A DNA stretch of 42,866 bases from Nitrosomonas communis (GCF_024102715.1 NZ_JAGFJM010000080.1:1-42866); one strand, 5' to 3'. Positions 1 to 10,197 are shown, counted from the first letter of the stretch. The notes: generated by a model not told the origin, from the letters alone. Numbers and translations are program-made.

Positions 1-585
1 GTGGCGATCATGGGAGATTCGGGGGTAGGGAAATCAACGCTGTTGAATCTGATCGCTGGTTTGGATGTACCCGATAGCGGCGAGATTCGTATCAATGGCA
101 TTGTACTATCAGCAGGTGATGACGATGCCGTCACTTATTTGCGGCGGCGCCATTTTGGTTTTGTCTTTCAGGCATTTCACGTCCTGCCTCACTTGACCTT
201 GCTGCAGAATATTGCTTTGCCGCTGTTGCTCAATCGTTTGCCGCTCGAGCGCGCCGAACAAATGCTGGTTGCGGTCGGGTTAGAAGGACGGGGGCAGGAT
301 TTCCCGCGGCAGCTATCGGGCGGGGAGCTGCAGCGTGTCGCCATTGCGCGCGCGCTGGTGCATCGCCCGCGCTTGATTCTGGCCGATGAGCCGACAGGCA
401 ACCTCGATCCGGATACCGCGCAGGAAGTGCTGCAGTTAATGCGCAGCGAAATCAAAGCCAATGGCGCGGCAGGTATTATCGTCACCCACTCGCAGGCGGC
501 CGCAGCCACGGCAGACCATATCCTGCTGCTGACCAAGACTGGCTTACAACCCCTCGATACTAATAGGTCAGGCTCGTTCAGATGA
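1..585 (+). CDS. ABC transporter ATP-binding protein, AttE/LolD-like (5' truncated by window edge)
   Basis: This is the ATPase of a MacB/LolD-type ABC transporter; it would power the FtsX-like permease encoded next. Visible motifs are Walker [10 protein letters not shown] at residues 5-13, Q-loop Q57, the signature LSGGE at 105-109 and Walker B LILADE at 125-130. The reading frame begins at the first base of the window with Walker A only five residues in. Family members normally have about 30 residues before it, so the true start lies outside the window. The stop overlaps the next start (ATGA at 582-585), indicating one operon. The AttE assignment rests on the neighbours (fused permease plus AttH-like protein), since LolD, MacB and AttE ATPases look alike. 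Confidence 0.9.
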   Translation: MAIMGDSGVGKSTLLNLIAGLDVPDSGEIRINGIVLSAGDDDAVTYLRRRHFGFVFQAFHVLPHLTLLQNIALPLLLNRLPLERAEQMLVAVGLEGRGQDFPRQLSGGELQRVAIARALVHRPRLILADEPTGNLDPDTAQEVLQLMRSEIKANGAAGIIVTHSQAAAATADHILLLTKTGLQPLDTNRSGSFR

Positions 586-3131
586 AGCGTAATCTGTTGT
601 CCCGCTGGCTGCTGTTGGGCGAGTGGCAGGCGCATCGGCTGCAAATCGTGGTTGCGGTTATTGCGATTGCACTGGGGATCGCCATGGGGTTTTCGATCCA
701 TTTGATCAATAGCGCGGCAGTCAATGAGTTCTCTGCGGCGGTCAAAAGCTTGTCCGGTCAGTCTGATTTGCAGGTACGCGCCACGCAGCCAACTTTTGAC
801 GAAATGCTCTATCCACTGTTGGCGCAGCATGACGGGGTGGCGGTCGCAAGTCCGGTGCTGGAAATCCAGGCTGCCATCCCTGGTAAGCCAGGAGATGACA
901 GAAGCAATACCTTGAAAATTCTCGGTGTTGACGTGTACCGCGCCGTTGCCATGACACCCGATTTAGTCGGGGTGCCTGCAGAAGGTCGCGTGTTCGATGT
1001 GCTGGCAGACGATGCCATTTTCCTGTCGCCTGCCGCGATGGAGTGGCTGGCAGTCAGACAGGGTGACAGGCTGCCGCTGCGGCTGGGCACCAAAACTGTG
1101 ACATTGCGGGTGGCGGGCGGGCTGGTCAGAGCACATGCTGGACAGCGCATCGCAGTCATGGATATTGGCGCGGCGCAGTGGCATTTTGATCATGTCGGCG
1201 TGCTGTCGCGCATCGATCTCAAATTAAAACCAGGCATCCAGCGTGCTGCCTTCAAAGCAGCCCTGGCAAAGGCATTGCCCGCGCAATACCAGGTCACTGA
1301 AACTGCTGATCAGGAAAGGCGCGTTCATAACATGTCGCGTGCCTATCGCATCAATCTGAACGTGCTGGCGCTGGTGGCATTGTTTACTGGCATGTTTCTG
1401 GTATTTTCCACGCAGGTGCTGTCCACGCTGCGGCGGCGCCCGCAGTTTGCGCTGCTGCGCGTGCTCGGATTGACGCGCAGCCAAATCCTGCGGCAGATCC
1501 TGCGCGAAAGCAGTCTGCTCGGCATGCTCGGCTCCCTGCTGGGACTTGGGCTGGGTTACGCGCTGGCAGCGACAGCATTGCATGTTTATGGCGGAGAGCT
1601 CGGAGGCGGATTCTTTCCCGAGATCAAGCCGAGCATTCAGTTGAGTCCGTTGGCGGCGCTACTCTTTTTTCTGCTGGGTGTCAGCGCGACCTTGCTCGGC
1701 AGCCTGATGCCTGCCTGGGAAGCTGCGCGGGCTCATCCCGCGCCCGCGCTCAAATCGGGCAGCGAGGAGATGGCGCTGGCAGGATTGCGTACTCCCTGGC
1801 CTGCATTGGTCTGCTTAGTGCTGGCGATCATCCTGACGCAACTGCCGCCTGTAGTTGGATTGCCCATTTTTGGTTATTTCGCGGTGGCGTTGCTACTGAT
1901 CGGCGGCATCGCCTGGATGCCGTCCCTGGCGGCATGGTTTTTTGCGGGATTGTCTCGCGCGGGCAATCGCCTGACAGCAGGTGTGCTGGCGACTCTCGCT
2001 TTGACCAGACTGACGAATGCGCCGCAACAGGCTGCGATTGCGCTGGGGGGCGTGCTGGCCAGCTTCAGTCTGATGGTGGCGATGGCAATCATGGTGGCCA
2101 GTTTCCGTATCTCGATCGAAGACTGGCTGACGCATATTCTGCCTGCCGATCTCTATATGCGCACCGAGGTGCGCCAAGATGCGATTGGCTTCACACCGCA
2201 GGAGCAGCAGGCGATCGCGGCAGCAGCGGGCATCGGACGCCTCGATTTGATCCGCTCACTGCAGATTACCCTGGATGCAGGCTGGCCAACGGTGACACTG
2301 ATTGCCCGGCCGATCGATATGTCTGATCCAGCCAATACCCTGCCGCTGACAGACGATGCGCTGTCCCCCGCAGAAATTCCGCTGGATGCGGTCCCCATCT
2401 GGGTCTCGGAAGCGATGGTCGATCTTTACGATTACCAGGTGGGCAAACGGGTGGCCTTGCCGTTGAGCGAGGTGCCGCAGGATTATGTCGTTGCCGGGGT
2501 GTGGCGCGATTATGGACGCCAGTTTGGCGCCATCCAGATGCAATTGAGCGATTATCAAAGGATATCGGGTGAATGGCAGGTCAATGAAGCAGCGCTGTGG
2601 CTACAGGATAGCATCACGCCTCAGCAGCTCATGGCCGCACTGAAAGCGCTGCCTTTCGGTGAGTCGCTGACATTCTGGCAGCCAAACGAAATCCGCGCCA
2701 TCAGCCTGAAGATTTTTGACCGCAGTTTTGCCGTGACCTATTTACTGGAATTGATTGCAGTGGGCGTGGGCTTGCTTGGTGTAGCCGCCAGTTTTTCAGC
2801 ACAGGCGCTGAGGCGTATCAAGGAATTTGGCATGTTGCGCCATATCGGTGTGACACGTGGCCAGATCTACCGCATGCTGGCGTTGGAGGGGGGATTGCTG
2901 GCAGGGTTTGGCATCAGTATCGGCTTTATCCTGGGCTGGAGCATCAGCCTGATCCTCATTTTCATCGTCAACCCGCAGTCATTCCACTGGACCATGCAGC
3001 TTCATCTGCCCTGGCCATGGCTGGCTATCATGGCGCTCGCCATGCTGCTGGCGGCAGCATTGACTGCGCTGGTCGCTGGGCGCCAGGCGGTGTCGGGCAG
3101 TGTGATACGTGCGGTCAAAGAGGATTGGTAA
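582..3131 (+). CDS. FtsX-like ABC transporter permease, AttF/AttG-like fused
   Basis: Inner-membrane permease of 849 residues with the two-module FtsX layout. There is one N-terminal membrane segment (about 19-40), a large extracytoplasmic domain, three helices (about 258-380), further hydrophobic segments in the middle, a second extracytoplasmic domain (about 500-700) and three final helices (about 722-840). It follows its ATPase with an ATGA overlap and precedes an AttH-like secreted protein by 12 bases. This matches the AttEFGH arrangement, with AttF and AttG apparently joined in one chain. Such systems are thought to move lipid-like or lipoprotein cargo; the substrate here cannot be read from sequence. 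Confidence 0.88.
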   Translation: MKRNLLSRWLLLGEWQAHRLQIVVAVIAIALGIAMGFSIHLINSAAVNEFSAAVKSLSGQSDLQVRATQPTFDEMLYPLLAQHDGVAVASPVLEIQAAIPGKPGDDRSNTLKILGVDVYRAVAMTPDLVGVPAEGRVFDVLADDAIFLSPAAMEWLAVRQGDRLPLRLGTKTVTLRVAGGLVRAHAGQRIAVMDIGAAQWHFDHVGVLSRIDLKLKPGIQRAAFKAALAKALPAQYQVTETADQERRVHNMSRAYRINLNVLALVALFTGMFLVFSTQVLSTLRRRPQFALLRVLGLTRSQILRQILRESSLLGMLGSLLGLGLGYALAATALHVYGGELGGGFFPEIKPSIQLSPLAALLFFLLGVSATLLGSLMPAWEAARAHPAPALKSGSEEMALAGLRTPWPALVCLVLAIILTQLPPVVGLPIFGYFAVALLLIGGIAWMPSLAAWFFAGLSRAGNRLTAGVLATLALTRLTNAPQQAAIALGGVLASFSLMVAMAIMVASFRISIEDWLTHILPADLYMRTEVRQDAIGFTPQEQQAIAAAAGIGRLDLIRSLQITLDAGWPTVTLIARPIDMSDPANTLPLTDDALSPAEIPLDAVPIWVSEAMVDLYDYQVGKRVALPLSEVPQDYVVAGVWRDYGRQFGAIQMQLSDYQRISGEWQVNEAALWLQDSITPQQLMAALKALPFGESLTFWQPNEIRAISLKIFDRSFAVTYLLELIAVGVGLLGVAASFSAQALRRIKEFGMLRHIGVTRGQIYRMLALEGGLLAGFGISIGFILGWSISLILIFIVNPQSFHWTMQLHLPWPWLAIMALAMLLAAALTALVAGRQAVSGSVIRAVKEDW

Positions 3132-3143
3132 GGAGAAGAGGTA

Positions 3144-4211
3144 ATGCGCAAGCTGTTAACGCTACTTTTATGGCTGACGCCGCTGGGGATGTTGCTGGCA
3201 GCGCCGCCGGTGTATACGCCCGTGACGCCGAGAGCGCTGGTTTTCCCGGAGGACTTTGGCGCGCACGAAAATTTCCGCAATGAATGGTGGTATATGACGG
3301 GCTGGCTGGAAACGCCCGACCGGCAGCCGCTGGGTTTTCAAGTCACTTTTTTTCGTCCGACCACGGAACATGACGAAGATAATCCCAGCCGTTTTGCCCC
3401 CAAACGATTAATTATCGGCCATGCGGCGCTGTCCGATCCCAAGGCCGGAAAACTGCTGCATGAGGAGAAAAGCATGCGCGAAGGCTTTGGCCTGGCTTAT
3501 GCCAAAGCAGGCAATAGCGAGGTGAAACTGGATGAGTGGTATTTTGTCCGCGAAGCGGACGGCCGTTATCGTACCTATGTTGAAGGAGATGACTTTGCCC
3601 TGGAGCTGTCGTTAACGCCAACGCAACCGCTCATGCTGCAAGGTTTGGATGGTTTTCTCCGCAAAGGGTCAAAGCCGGGGCTGGCCAGTTATTACTACAG
3701 CGAACCGCATTTGCAAGTCAGCGGTACCGTGACGCGTGATCATCGGGCCATAGCAGTTAAAGGCAGTGCCTGGCTCGATCACGAGTGGTTTTCGGAGTAT
3801 CTCGATCCGAACGCGGAAGGGTGGGACTGGACCGGCATCAATCTCGACGACGGCTCCGCATTGATGGCCTTTCAGATGCGCGGCAAGGACGGTGGCAGAA
3901 TCTGGGCGTATGCCGGTTTGCGCGATCCCTCGGGCCACATGACGATTTTTTCGCCAGATGAAGTCAGCTTTCATCCGGTGCGCACTTGGCGCTCATCCCG
4001 GACAGACGCAGTTTATCCGATCGCCATGCGCATCAGAACGGGGAATATCGAATGGCAGCTCGAACCGATGATAGATGACCAGGAACTCGATTCACGCTTT
4101 TCCGCCGCTACTATTTACTGGGAAGGGGCCGTGACCGTGACGCGCGATGGCCAGCCCGCAGGACGCGGCTACCTGGAATTGACCGGCTATGACAAACCGT
4201 TGTCGATGTAG
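3144..4211 (+). CDS. AttH-like/CrtC-like secreted lipocalin-fold protein
   Basis: This 355-residue exported protein belongs to the AttH / CrtC (hydroxyneurosporene synthase-like, lipocalin-related) family. It has a short signal peptide (about residues 1-19, leucine-rich, ending around LLAA). The family hallmark NEWWYMTGWL follows (about 46-55), and later come WLDHEWFSEYL and GWDWTGINLDDGSALM, the conserved core of the second lipocalin-like half. A purine-rich ribosome site (aaggagaagagg) precedes the ATG. It is the last gene of the ATPase-permease operon and probably the periplasmic partner handling the exported compound. Whether it is enzymatic or only ligand binding is unknown for most members. 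Confidence 0.87.
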   Translation: MRKLLTLLLWLTPLGMLLAAPPVYTPVTPRALVFPEDFGAHENFRNEWWYMTGWLETPDRQPLGFQVTFFRPTTEHDEDNPSRFAPKRLIIGHAALSDPKAGKLLHEEKSMREGFGLAYAKAGNSEVKLDEWYFVREADGRYRTYVEGDDFALELSLTPTQPLMLQGLDGFLRKGSKPGLASYYYSEPHLQVSGTVTRDHRAIAVKGSAWLDHEWFSEYLDPNAEGWDWTGINLDDGSALMAFQMRGKDGGRIWAYAGLRDPSGHMTIFSPDEVSFHPVRTWRSSRTDAVYPIAMRIRTGNIEWQLEPMIDDQELDSRFSAATIYWEGAVTVTRDGQPAGRGYLELTGYDKPLSM

Positions 4212-4235
4212 TAGGCAGACAAAATAAGATTCAGT

Positions 4236-4591
4236 GTTTTTCGCAGGACACCATCGCTAATGCGGAAGCGACGCTCAAGGATAAGAACGGCGTGATCACG
4301 CGCAAGCAACTGACCCGGTACTGGATTGACTACTGGTCAGTGGATTTCGATTTTGAGAACAAGCATGAGATTATCCGTGTGCAAAGCTTGGAAATCGATG
4401 AATAGGAAGAGCAGTGGACGGGCGATTACATTTTCGAAAACAAGTGGCAAAGCTTCCGCACCAAAAAGGACCGTTCGCTGGAATTGATCAGCGTATTCCA
4501 GGAAGTCATGCCGGGGCGACGCAAGATCGCAGTGAAGGTGGTGGATATTTTTGGCAATGACACTATGACGATTGTGGAGGTAAGGGTGTGA
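4236..4591 (+). pseudogene. 3' remnant of a type III-like adenine-specific DNA methyltransferase (mod)
   Basis: No long ORF exists here, but one frame reads as a clear protein tail: ITRKQLTRYWIDYWSVDFDF, then an in-frame TAG at 4403-4405, then FENKWQSFRTKKDRSLELIS and KIAVKVVDIFGNDTMTIVEV up to TGA at 4589-4591. This WIDYW...SFRTKK...VKVVDIFGNDT pattern is what I recall at the C-terminus of methyltransferases paired with the type III-like helicase-nuclease found downstream at 6573. Only about 115 codons remain and the catalytic DPPY part is absent, so the modification enzyme is lost. The remnant's stop still overlaps the next gene's GTG start (GTGA), a trace of the original operon. Identity is from memory of the family. 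Confidence 0.6.
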
Positions 4592-5460
4592 AGGTTACGT
4601 TGCCGGAGATTCGGCATGACTATTCAGGCTTTAATGGACTGGTGCGCTTAGCAGCAGAAACGAAGGATTGTTTTTTGGAAGATATCGATGTCGATATGGC
4701 TGCAACTACTTGGTTTGATGCGGATATGTGTGCGGCTTTTGGGGCAATTCTTCATAGATTGGGTGAAGGTTTAAATACGGTCAATTTGATTAACCTCCGA
4801 CCCGGGGTCGAAAAAATCTTGTCAAAAAATGGTTTCCTCAGTCATTATGGTCGGGAAAGAATACCTGATCGGTGGGGAACGACCATTCCCTATCAGCGTT
4901 TTGATGTCAAAGACGATCGCTATTTTGCTGACTATATTGAGAATGAGTTGATTCACCGTTCCGAGATGCCTGCTATGTCAGCAGGACTACTGAAGAAATT
5001 TCGTGAAAGTATTTTTGAAATTTTCAGCAATGCTGTGCTGCATTCGCGCACTGAGCAGGGAATTTTTAGTTGTGGGCAATTCTTCCCGGTACGGCACCGG
5101 CTCGATTTTTCTGTTGCTGATTTGGGAATAGGTATGCGCCAGAACATCCAGGATAATATCGGACTAAATCTTTCACCAGAAGATGCGATTGACTGGGCGA
5201 CTCAGGGGCGTAATACCACCAAGCGAGGTCGTGTGCCAGGCGGATTGGGTCTCAAGCTGCTCAGCGAGTTTATTGATCGGAATGGCGGTTGTATTCAGAT
5301 TGTATCGGATGCGGGTTACTGGCGAAGGGAAAATAAAAGAACTATCACTGCACCGTTAAGCCAACCATTCCCGGGAACGGTTGTAACAGTGGAAATCAAT
5401 ACGGCTGATACAAATTCATATAAGCTTGCTTCCGAGATAAGCGGGACAGATATTTTTTAG
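4588..5460 (+). CDS. GHKL (HATPase) ATP-binding protein, R-M associated
   Basis: A 290-residue protein with a GHKL ATPase module: N-box around E140-N148 (ESIFEIFSN), G1 box DLGIG at 178-182 and G2 box GGLGL at 218-222. The first 100 residues resemble a STAS-like fold (WFDADMCAAFGAILHRLGEG, then a short helix after NLINLRPG). No histidine-kinase phosphoacceptor or membrane segment is seen. It starts with GTG overlapping the stop of the methyltransferase remnant and is followed 9 bases later by a STAS-like protein. ATPase/STAS-like pairs recall anti-sigma-factor switches but here sit inside a restriction locus. The role is unknown; a regulatory or sensing function for the locus is inference. 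Confidence 0.75.
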   Translation: MKVTLPEIRHDYSGFNGLVRLAAETKDCFLEDIDVDMAATTWFDADMCAAFGAILHRLGEGLNTVNLINLRPGVEKILSKNGFLSHYGRERIPDRWGTTIPYQRFDVKDDRYFADYIENELIHRSEMPAMSAGLLKKFRESIFEIFSNAVLHSRTEQGIFSCGQFFPVRHRLDFSVADLGIGMRQNIQDNIGLNLSPEDAIDWATQGRNTTKRGRVPGGLGLKLLSEFIDRNGGCIQIVSDAGYWRRENKRTITAPLSQPFPGTVVTVEINTADTNSYKLASEISGTDIF

Positions 5461-5469
5461 GATAGCAGA

Positions 5470-5835
5470 ATGCAAAAAGATATTACGATATCCATATTTG
5501 AAGTGGTGGGGAGCCCACTTTGTGTCGCCTCAAGTGATGGGCAGAAGGTTTATGAGCGTCTTGCCAAGGTGATTAAAGAGGGCGCAAATGTGATTCTCTC
5601 TTTTTACAATGTTTCTACGTTGACTTCTGCTTTCCTGAATGCTGCTATTGGCCAGTTGTATGGTGAATTCAGCGAAGAACAAATTCGGTCCTCGCTTAAG
5701 GTAAAGGACATACAGCCGGATGATCTGGCCTTGCTGAAGCGGGTGGTGGAAACGGCCAAGCAATATTTCAAAGACCCTCAGAGATTCGATCAAGCAGTTC
5801 AGGATACATTGGGAGATGAAGATAGTGGCTTGTGA
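5470..5835 (+). CDS. STAS-like domain protein (DUF4325 family)
   Basis: A 121-residue protein matching the DUF4325 STAS-like family by its core ILSFYNVSTLTSAFLNAAIG (about 41-60), followed by LYGEF and a helical C-terminus with DDLALLKRVVETAKQYF. Such proteins usually lie next to a GHKL ATPase, as here (gap 9 bases), and probably bind it. The next gene starts inside its 3' end (20-base overlap), so the three genes look translationally linked. No catalytic residues are expected. The family assignment is confident; the function in a restriction locus is not established. Confidence 0.78.
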   Translation: MQKDITISIFEVVGSPLCVASSDGQKVYERLAKVIKEGANVILSFYNVSTLTSAFLNAAIGQLYGEFSEEQIRSSLKVKDIQPDDLALLKRVVETAKQYFKDPQRFDQAVQDTLGDEDSGL

Positions 5836-6364
5836 GATATTGCCAATAGATAACTATAACTTTACACCAGATGATGAGCTATTGCTGGATACCAATATCT
5901 GGCTGTATATCTATGGCCCGCAAAAACCAAGGGATGCGAGAGTAGCAGCCTATTCGCAGGCACTAACAAAAATTCTTACTGCACAATGCCGTATCTATAT
6001 TGATGTACTGATTGTCTCGGAATTTATTAACACCTATGCCCGGCTGAAATGGGACGTTATGGGCAAGCCTCATGGGAAGTTCAAGTTATTTCGTAAAAGC
6101 CCCGATTTTAAGCCATTGGCGCAGGATATTGCTGCCGATATCAAGCGTGTACTTAGTCATTGCATACGAATCGAAAGCAGATTTGACACATTGGATATCA
6201 ATGAATTGATTGTTGAGTATGCTGCAGGAGATGCCGATTTCAACGACCAGATTATTGTGGCGATGTGCAAGGAACGGAGATTGAAGCTCCTCACTCATGA
6301 CAGTGATTTTTGTAATCAGGGAATTCCAGTTGTGACTGCGAATAAGCGATTACTATCATCATGA
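5816..6364 (+). CDS. PIN domain protein
   Basis: A 182-residue PIN-fold putative ribonuclease. It shows the first acidic motif LLLDTNIWLYIYG (D25), a mid acidic residue in VSEFINTYARL and the C-terminal cluster GDADFNDQIIVAMC followed by LLTHDSDF, the usual PIN active-site layout. The start overlaps the STAS-like gene by 20 bases; gggag lies just before the ATG. Unlike VapC it has no small DNA-binding antitoxin gene beside it; instead it travels with the ATPase and STAS-like genes. It could be the effector of that three-gene cassette, which is inference. Its stop overlaps an ATG (ATGA at 6361-6364). Confidence 0.75.
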   Translation: MKIVACEILPIDNYNFTPDDELLLDTNIWLYIYGPQKPRDARVAAYSQALTKILTAQCRIYIDVLIVSEFINTYARLKWDVMGKPHGKFKLFRKSPDFKPLAQDIAADIKRVLSHCIRIESRFDTLDINELIVEYAAGDADFNDQIIVAMCKERRLKLLTHDSDFCNQGIPVVTANKRLLSS

Positions 6365-6396
6365 GTGATTATTTTGTTCACAGCGATTGGGTGTGA
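6361..6396 (+). other. 11-codon mini-ORF linking PIN gene and 56-aa ORF
   Basis: ATG at 6361 overlaps the PIN stop (ATGA) and reads MSDYFVHSDWV before TGA at 6394-6396, which overlaps the GTG start of the next small ORF. It may be a coupling leader, or the detached N-terminus of the downstream small protein separated by a frameshift. It is too short to judge as a gene by itself. Confidence 0.3.
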
Positions 6397-6563
6397 CTGA
6401 GACTCAACGACTAGCACAACAAGCCAAAGAGGTATTGCAGCGCGCAGTTGCCGAGGCATTGGACAAGAAGCGGCGTTTGGGACAGTATGCGGTCGTTTAT
6501 CAGAATGGCAAGCTTGTGCGTCTGGAGCCGGAACAAATTGCCGAGCAACTAAGAAAACATTGA
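6393..6563 (+). CDS. small hypothetical protein (56 aa) upstream of res
   Basis: GTG start at 6393, stop TGA at 6561-6563, giving 56 residues that begin TETQRLAQQAKEVLQRAVAE and end QNGKLVRLEPEQIAEQLRKH. It is an amphipathic helix followed by a short strand-like segment (YAVVYQNGKLVRL). The composition looks like a real protein and it lies 9 bases before the restriction gene. No named family is recognised. Its N-terminus may have been the 11-codon ORF at 6361 before a frameshift. Confidence 0.5.
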   Translation: MTETQRLAQQAKEVLQRAVAEALDKKRRLGQYAVVYQNGKLVRLEPEQIAEQLRKH

Positions 6564-6572
6564 GCGCTGAGC

Positions 6573-9276
6573 ATGGCCCTTCACCCCGATTTCCCCGATT
6601 CCCCGCACGCCATTCTTGATCCGGCTATCCGCTGGTTTCCGGCAGATGAGGCATTGCGCGAAACCAGCATGGATAAGCTTATGCCGCCGCTGGTGCCGCA
6701 GTTACGGCGCAAGGTAAAAGCATTCCGCGACAGTGGCTATATAGGTGCAACCCGCACTAGTCAGAGTTTGCTCAAATGGTGGTTCCAGGAGCCGCACTTG
6801 CAGCCCCAAGTTGATGGTGCCATGGTTGAGTTTCAATACTTTTTCGCGCAACGCGAGGCGTTGGAAACGATCATTTATTTGTATGACGTGGTCGGTGTGA
6901 AAGATAAATTTGATCTGATGCGTTTCGATAGCAGTGGTTCAGTGTCAGCCAGCCTGTTCGACGAGACCTGGCGGCGCTTGGTGGTGAAAATGGCAACCGG
7001 CAGCGGCAAGACCAAGGTGATGAGTCTGGCGCTGGCATGGAGTTTCTTTCATAAGCTGTACAAAGCAGATTCCGGGCTTTCCCGTAATTTTCTGGTGATC
7101 GCGCCCAATATCATCGTGCTGGATCGCATTTACAAGGATTTTCAGGGACTGCGTATTTTCTTTGATGATCCGGTAGTGCCCGACAACGGTTTTGAGGGTC
7201 AGAACTGGCGCGATGATTTTCAGCTCACGCTGCACTTGCAAGATGAGGTACGCGTGACGCACCCCACCGGCAATATCTTTCTGACCAATATGCATCGCGT
7301 GTATGCCGGAGAGGATATCCCGCCTTCGCCGGAGGATGACAATACCATGGACTATTTTCTGGGCAAGCGCCCCACGGGCGCGACCACGGATTCAAAGGTG
7401 GATTTGGGCATGATCGTGCGCGACATCGATGAGCTGATGGTGCTCAACGATGAGGCGCACCATATCCATGATGCGAGGCTTGCCTGGTTCCAGTCGATTG
7501 AGGATATTCATCACCGGCTGCTGCAGAAGGGCGGCTCCTTGAGCTTGCAACTGGATGTGACGGCTACGCCCAAACACAATAATGGCGCGATTTTCGTGCA
7601 GACGGTGGCGGATTATCCGCTGGTGGAGGCGATTTGGCAGAATGTGGTCAAGCACCCTGTGCTGCCGGATGCAGCCAGTCGTGGCAAGCTTTGCGAGCGG
7701 CAAAGCTCCAAGTATACCGAGAAATATGCGGATTATATCGACCTGGGGGTGATCGAGTGGCGCAAAGCCTACGAGGAACACCAGAAGCTCGATAAAAAAG
7801 CTATTTTGTTCGTGATGACGGGATGACACCAAAAACTGTGATGACGTGGCAGCGTATCTGGAAGGCCATTATCCTGAGTTGAAAGGGGCCGTATTGGTGA
7901 TTCATACCAAGAACAATGGTGAGGTTTCCGAAGCAGCGACCGGCAAGGCTAAAGAAGAATTGGAGCGGTTACGCAAGCAGGCCAATGAGATCGATACTCT
8001 GGCAAGCCCCTACAAGGCGATCGTGTCGGTGCTGATGCTCAAGGAAGGCTGGGATGTGCGCAATGTGACGACCATTGTCGGCTTGCGTGCCTACTCTGCC
8101 AAAAGCAATATCCTGCCGGAACAAACATTGGGGCGTGGCTTGCGCAAGATGTATCCCGGCGGGGTGGAGGAATATGTCAGCGTGATCGGTACCGATGCCT
8201 TCATGGAATTTGTCGAATCCATCCAGGCCGAAGGGGTGGTGCTGGAACGCAAGGCGATGGGCGCGGGTACCCAGGCCAAAACACCGTTGGTCATCGAGAT
8301 TGATCACGATAACAAGCAAAAAAATATCGATGCCTTGGATATCGAAATTCCGGTGCTGGCGCCGCGAGTCTATCGTGAATACAAGCATCTCAGCGACCTG
8401 GATATGAGTATTATGGCGTTCCAACCGGTGGTCTACCAGCAATTCAGCGAGGAAGAGCAACGAGAGATTGTTTTCAGGGACATTACAACCGGTGAAATCA
8501 CGCATGCCACGCTACTGGATACCGCTGGCGTTGCCGATTACCGCAGCGTGATCGGCTACTTCGCTCAAACGGTGATGAAAGAATTGCGCCTGGTCAGCGG
8601 CTACGACGTGTTATACGGCAAGATCAAAGCATTTATCCGGAATGAGCTTTTTGCTCAGACGGTCGATCTGGAATCGCCCAATACCTTGCGCAATTTATCG
8701 GAACTGGCTGCCACTAAAACCGTGTTGGAGGTTTTTAAAAAGGCGATTAACGCATTAACGGTACAAACCAAAGGGGGCGCAGAAATCCGTGACACCCTCA
8801 AATTGCGGCAGACTCGCCCCTTTATCGTGAAGGAGCAGGGTTATCTGATGCCCAAGAAAAGTGTATTCAATCGCGTGGTTGGCGATAGTCATTTCGAACT
8901 GCAGTTTGCCAGTTTCCTGGAAAATTGCGGCGATGTGCTGTCTTTTGCCAAAAATTATCTGGCCGTACATTTCAAACTGGATTACGTCAATACGGCTGGC
9001 GATATCGCCAACTACTATCCGGATTTTTTGGTGAAGCTGTCTCCTGAACGGGTTGTGGTGGTTGAAACCAAAGGACGGGAAGACTTGGACGTGCCCTTGA
9101 AAATGCGACGGTTGCGTCAGTGGTGTGAGGATATCAACGCGCTGCAGGCAGAGATAAATTATGATTTTGTTTATGTGGATGAAGCGGGATTCAAACAGTA
9201 CGCTCCCAAATCCTTTGCGGAATTACTGGCTGGATTTCGTGAGTATAGGGATGGTTGGTCTGCGATATCCCGGTAA
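6573..9276 (+). pseudogene. Type III-like restriction helicase-nuclease (res), frameshifted
   Basis: An SF2 helicase-nuclease of about 900 residues split by one frameshift. The first part (6573-7826) has Walker A MATGSGKT at about 141-148 and LNDEAHH (about 292-297). It ends after ILFVMTG, whereas the next frame continues directly as DDTKNCDDVAAYLEGHYPEL. One extra G in the GGG run at 7820-7822 explains the break. The second part (to 9276) holds the helicase motif TLGRGLRKMYPGG and a C-terminal PD-(D/E)XK nuclease (YYPDFLV...VVVVETKG, around 9016-9078). It resembles the BPTD_3080-type restriction family. With its methyltransferase gone, an inactive nuclease is what one would expect. A sequencing error in the G run is the alternative. 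Confidence 0.85.
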
Positions 9277-9291
9277 GCCGGAGGCGGTGTG

Positions 9292-9705
9292 GTGAGCAGT
9301 ACGGAGCAGTTGGTGAAGCTGATCCTGGATGCCTGGCCGGAGACGCAGGCGATTTACCTGTTTGGGTCCTGGGGGACAGAATATGAACGACCCGAAAGCG
9401 ATCTGGATGTCGCCATCCTGTTGCCACCCAAGCAGGCAAAAGGAACCGGTTCACTTTTATTCAGCGAACTGCATCAAACGCTGCAGGTGGCATTCAACCG
9501 GGATGTGGATTTGATCAACCTGCGTCTGGCGCCGACCGTGTTGCAAAAAGAGATTATCATGAGTGGGCGAAGGTTTTTTCAGGCTCCTGGAACGGTTGCC
9601 GATGAATTCGAAATGCTGGTACTTTCGCTGTATCAGAAGCTCAACGAGGAGCGGGCGGCTATTTTGAATGAAGGCTTGCGCAGTGGAAAATTCTACGACC
9701 CATGA
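9292..9705 (+). CDS. mntA: MntA-like antitoxin, minimal nucleotidyltransferase
   Basis: A nucleotidyltransferase of about 137 residues carrying the defining GSx10DxD motif (GSWGTEYERPESDLD). In HepT/MntA (type VII) systems this enzyme AMPylates the HepT toxin to neutralise it. GTG codons at 9289 and 9292 could both initiate; 9292 is chosen but the difference is one residue. Its stop overlaps the next gene's ATG (ATGA at 9702-9705), the usual operon layout. It follows the frameshifted restriction gene by 15 bases, so the pair sits at the end of that locus. Confidence 0.87.
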   Translation: MSSTEQLVKLILDAWPETQAIYLFGSWGTEYERPESDLDVAILLPPKQAKGTGSLLFSELHQTLQVAFNRDVDLINLRLAPTVLQKEIIMSGRRFFQAPGTVADEFEMLVLSLYQKLNEERAAILNEGLRSGKFYDP

Positions 9706-10109
9706 ATGACATTATTCTCAGCAAGAAAGTCAGCATTGAACGCTGCCTCAAGCAAATTGAAAAGTATTATCGGATGGAAACAGGGTTACCTTTTGTGAAG
9801 GATCAGCTTCGTCTGGATGCGGTGGCGATGAATCTACAGCGTGCTGCAGAATTAACCATTGATATCGCCAATCATCTGGTGAGAATCCGCAAGCTTGGAT
9901 TGCCACGCGATAGCCGTGAATCCTTTACCTTGCTAGCGCAAGCCGGCGTGATTGACGAAGAAATGATGCGTAAACTGCAAGGAATGGTTGGATTTCGTAA
10001 TATTCTGGTGCATGAATATCAGGATATGCAAATTTTGATCGACGTGATCGAACACCGTACCCGGGATCTGCTTGAATTTGCTACCCAGGCACTACGCTGC
10101 ACAGATTGA
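9702..10109 (+). CDS. hepT: HepT-like ribonuclease toxin (HEPN, DUF86)
   Basis: A 135-residue all-helical HEPN/DUF86 protein. The catalytic Rx4HxY motif is intact as RNILVHEY near residues 105-112. It is the ribonuclease toxin partner of the MntA-like enzyme immediately upstream, with which it overlaps by 4 bases. The toxin is silenced when its motif tyrosine is AMPylated. Both partners look intact, so the pair may stabilise the decayed restriction locus. Confidence 0.88.
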   Translation: MNDIILSKKVSIERCLKQIEKYYRMETGLPFVKDQLRLDAVAMNLQRAAELTIDIANHLVRIRKLGLPRDSRESFTLLAQAGVIDEEMMRKLQGMVGFRNILVHEYQDMQILIDVIEHRTRDLLEFATQALRCTD

Positions 10110-10197
10110 ACTCCAATTGATGATCTGATTTTCAGTTTTTATTTTGCTGCAGCGATTGCACGAATCTGGAGGTTTTTTGCTTCGACGATAGGGATTC

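Noticed and set aside
9289-9291. GTG 9289 as start of the MntA-like gene
   Set aside because: Differs by a single residue from GTG 9292; neither is clearly better, so the choice carries no weight.
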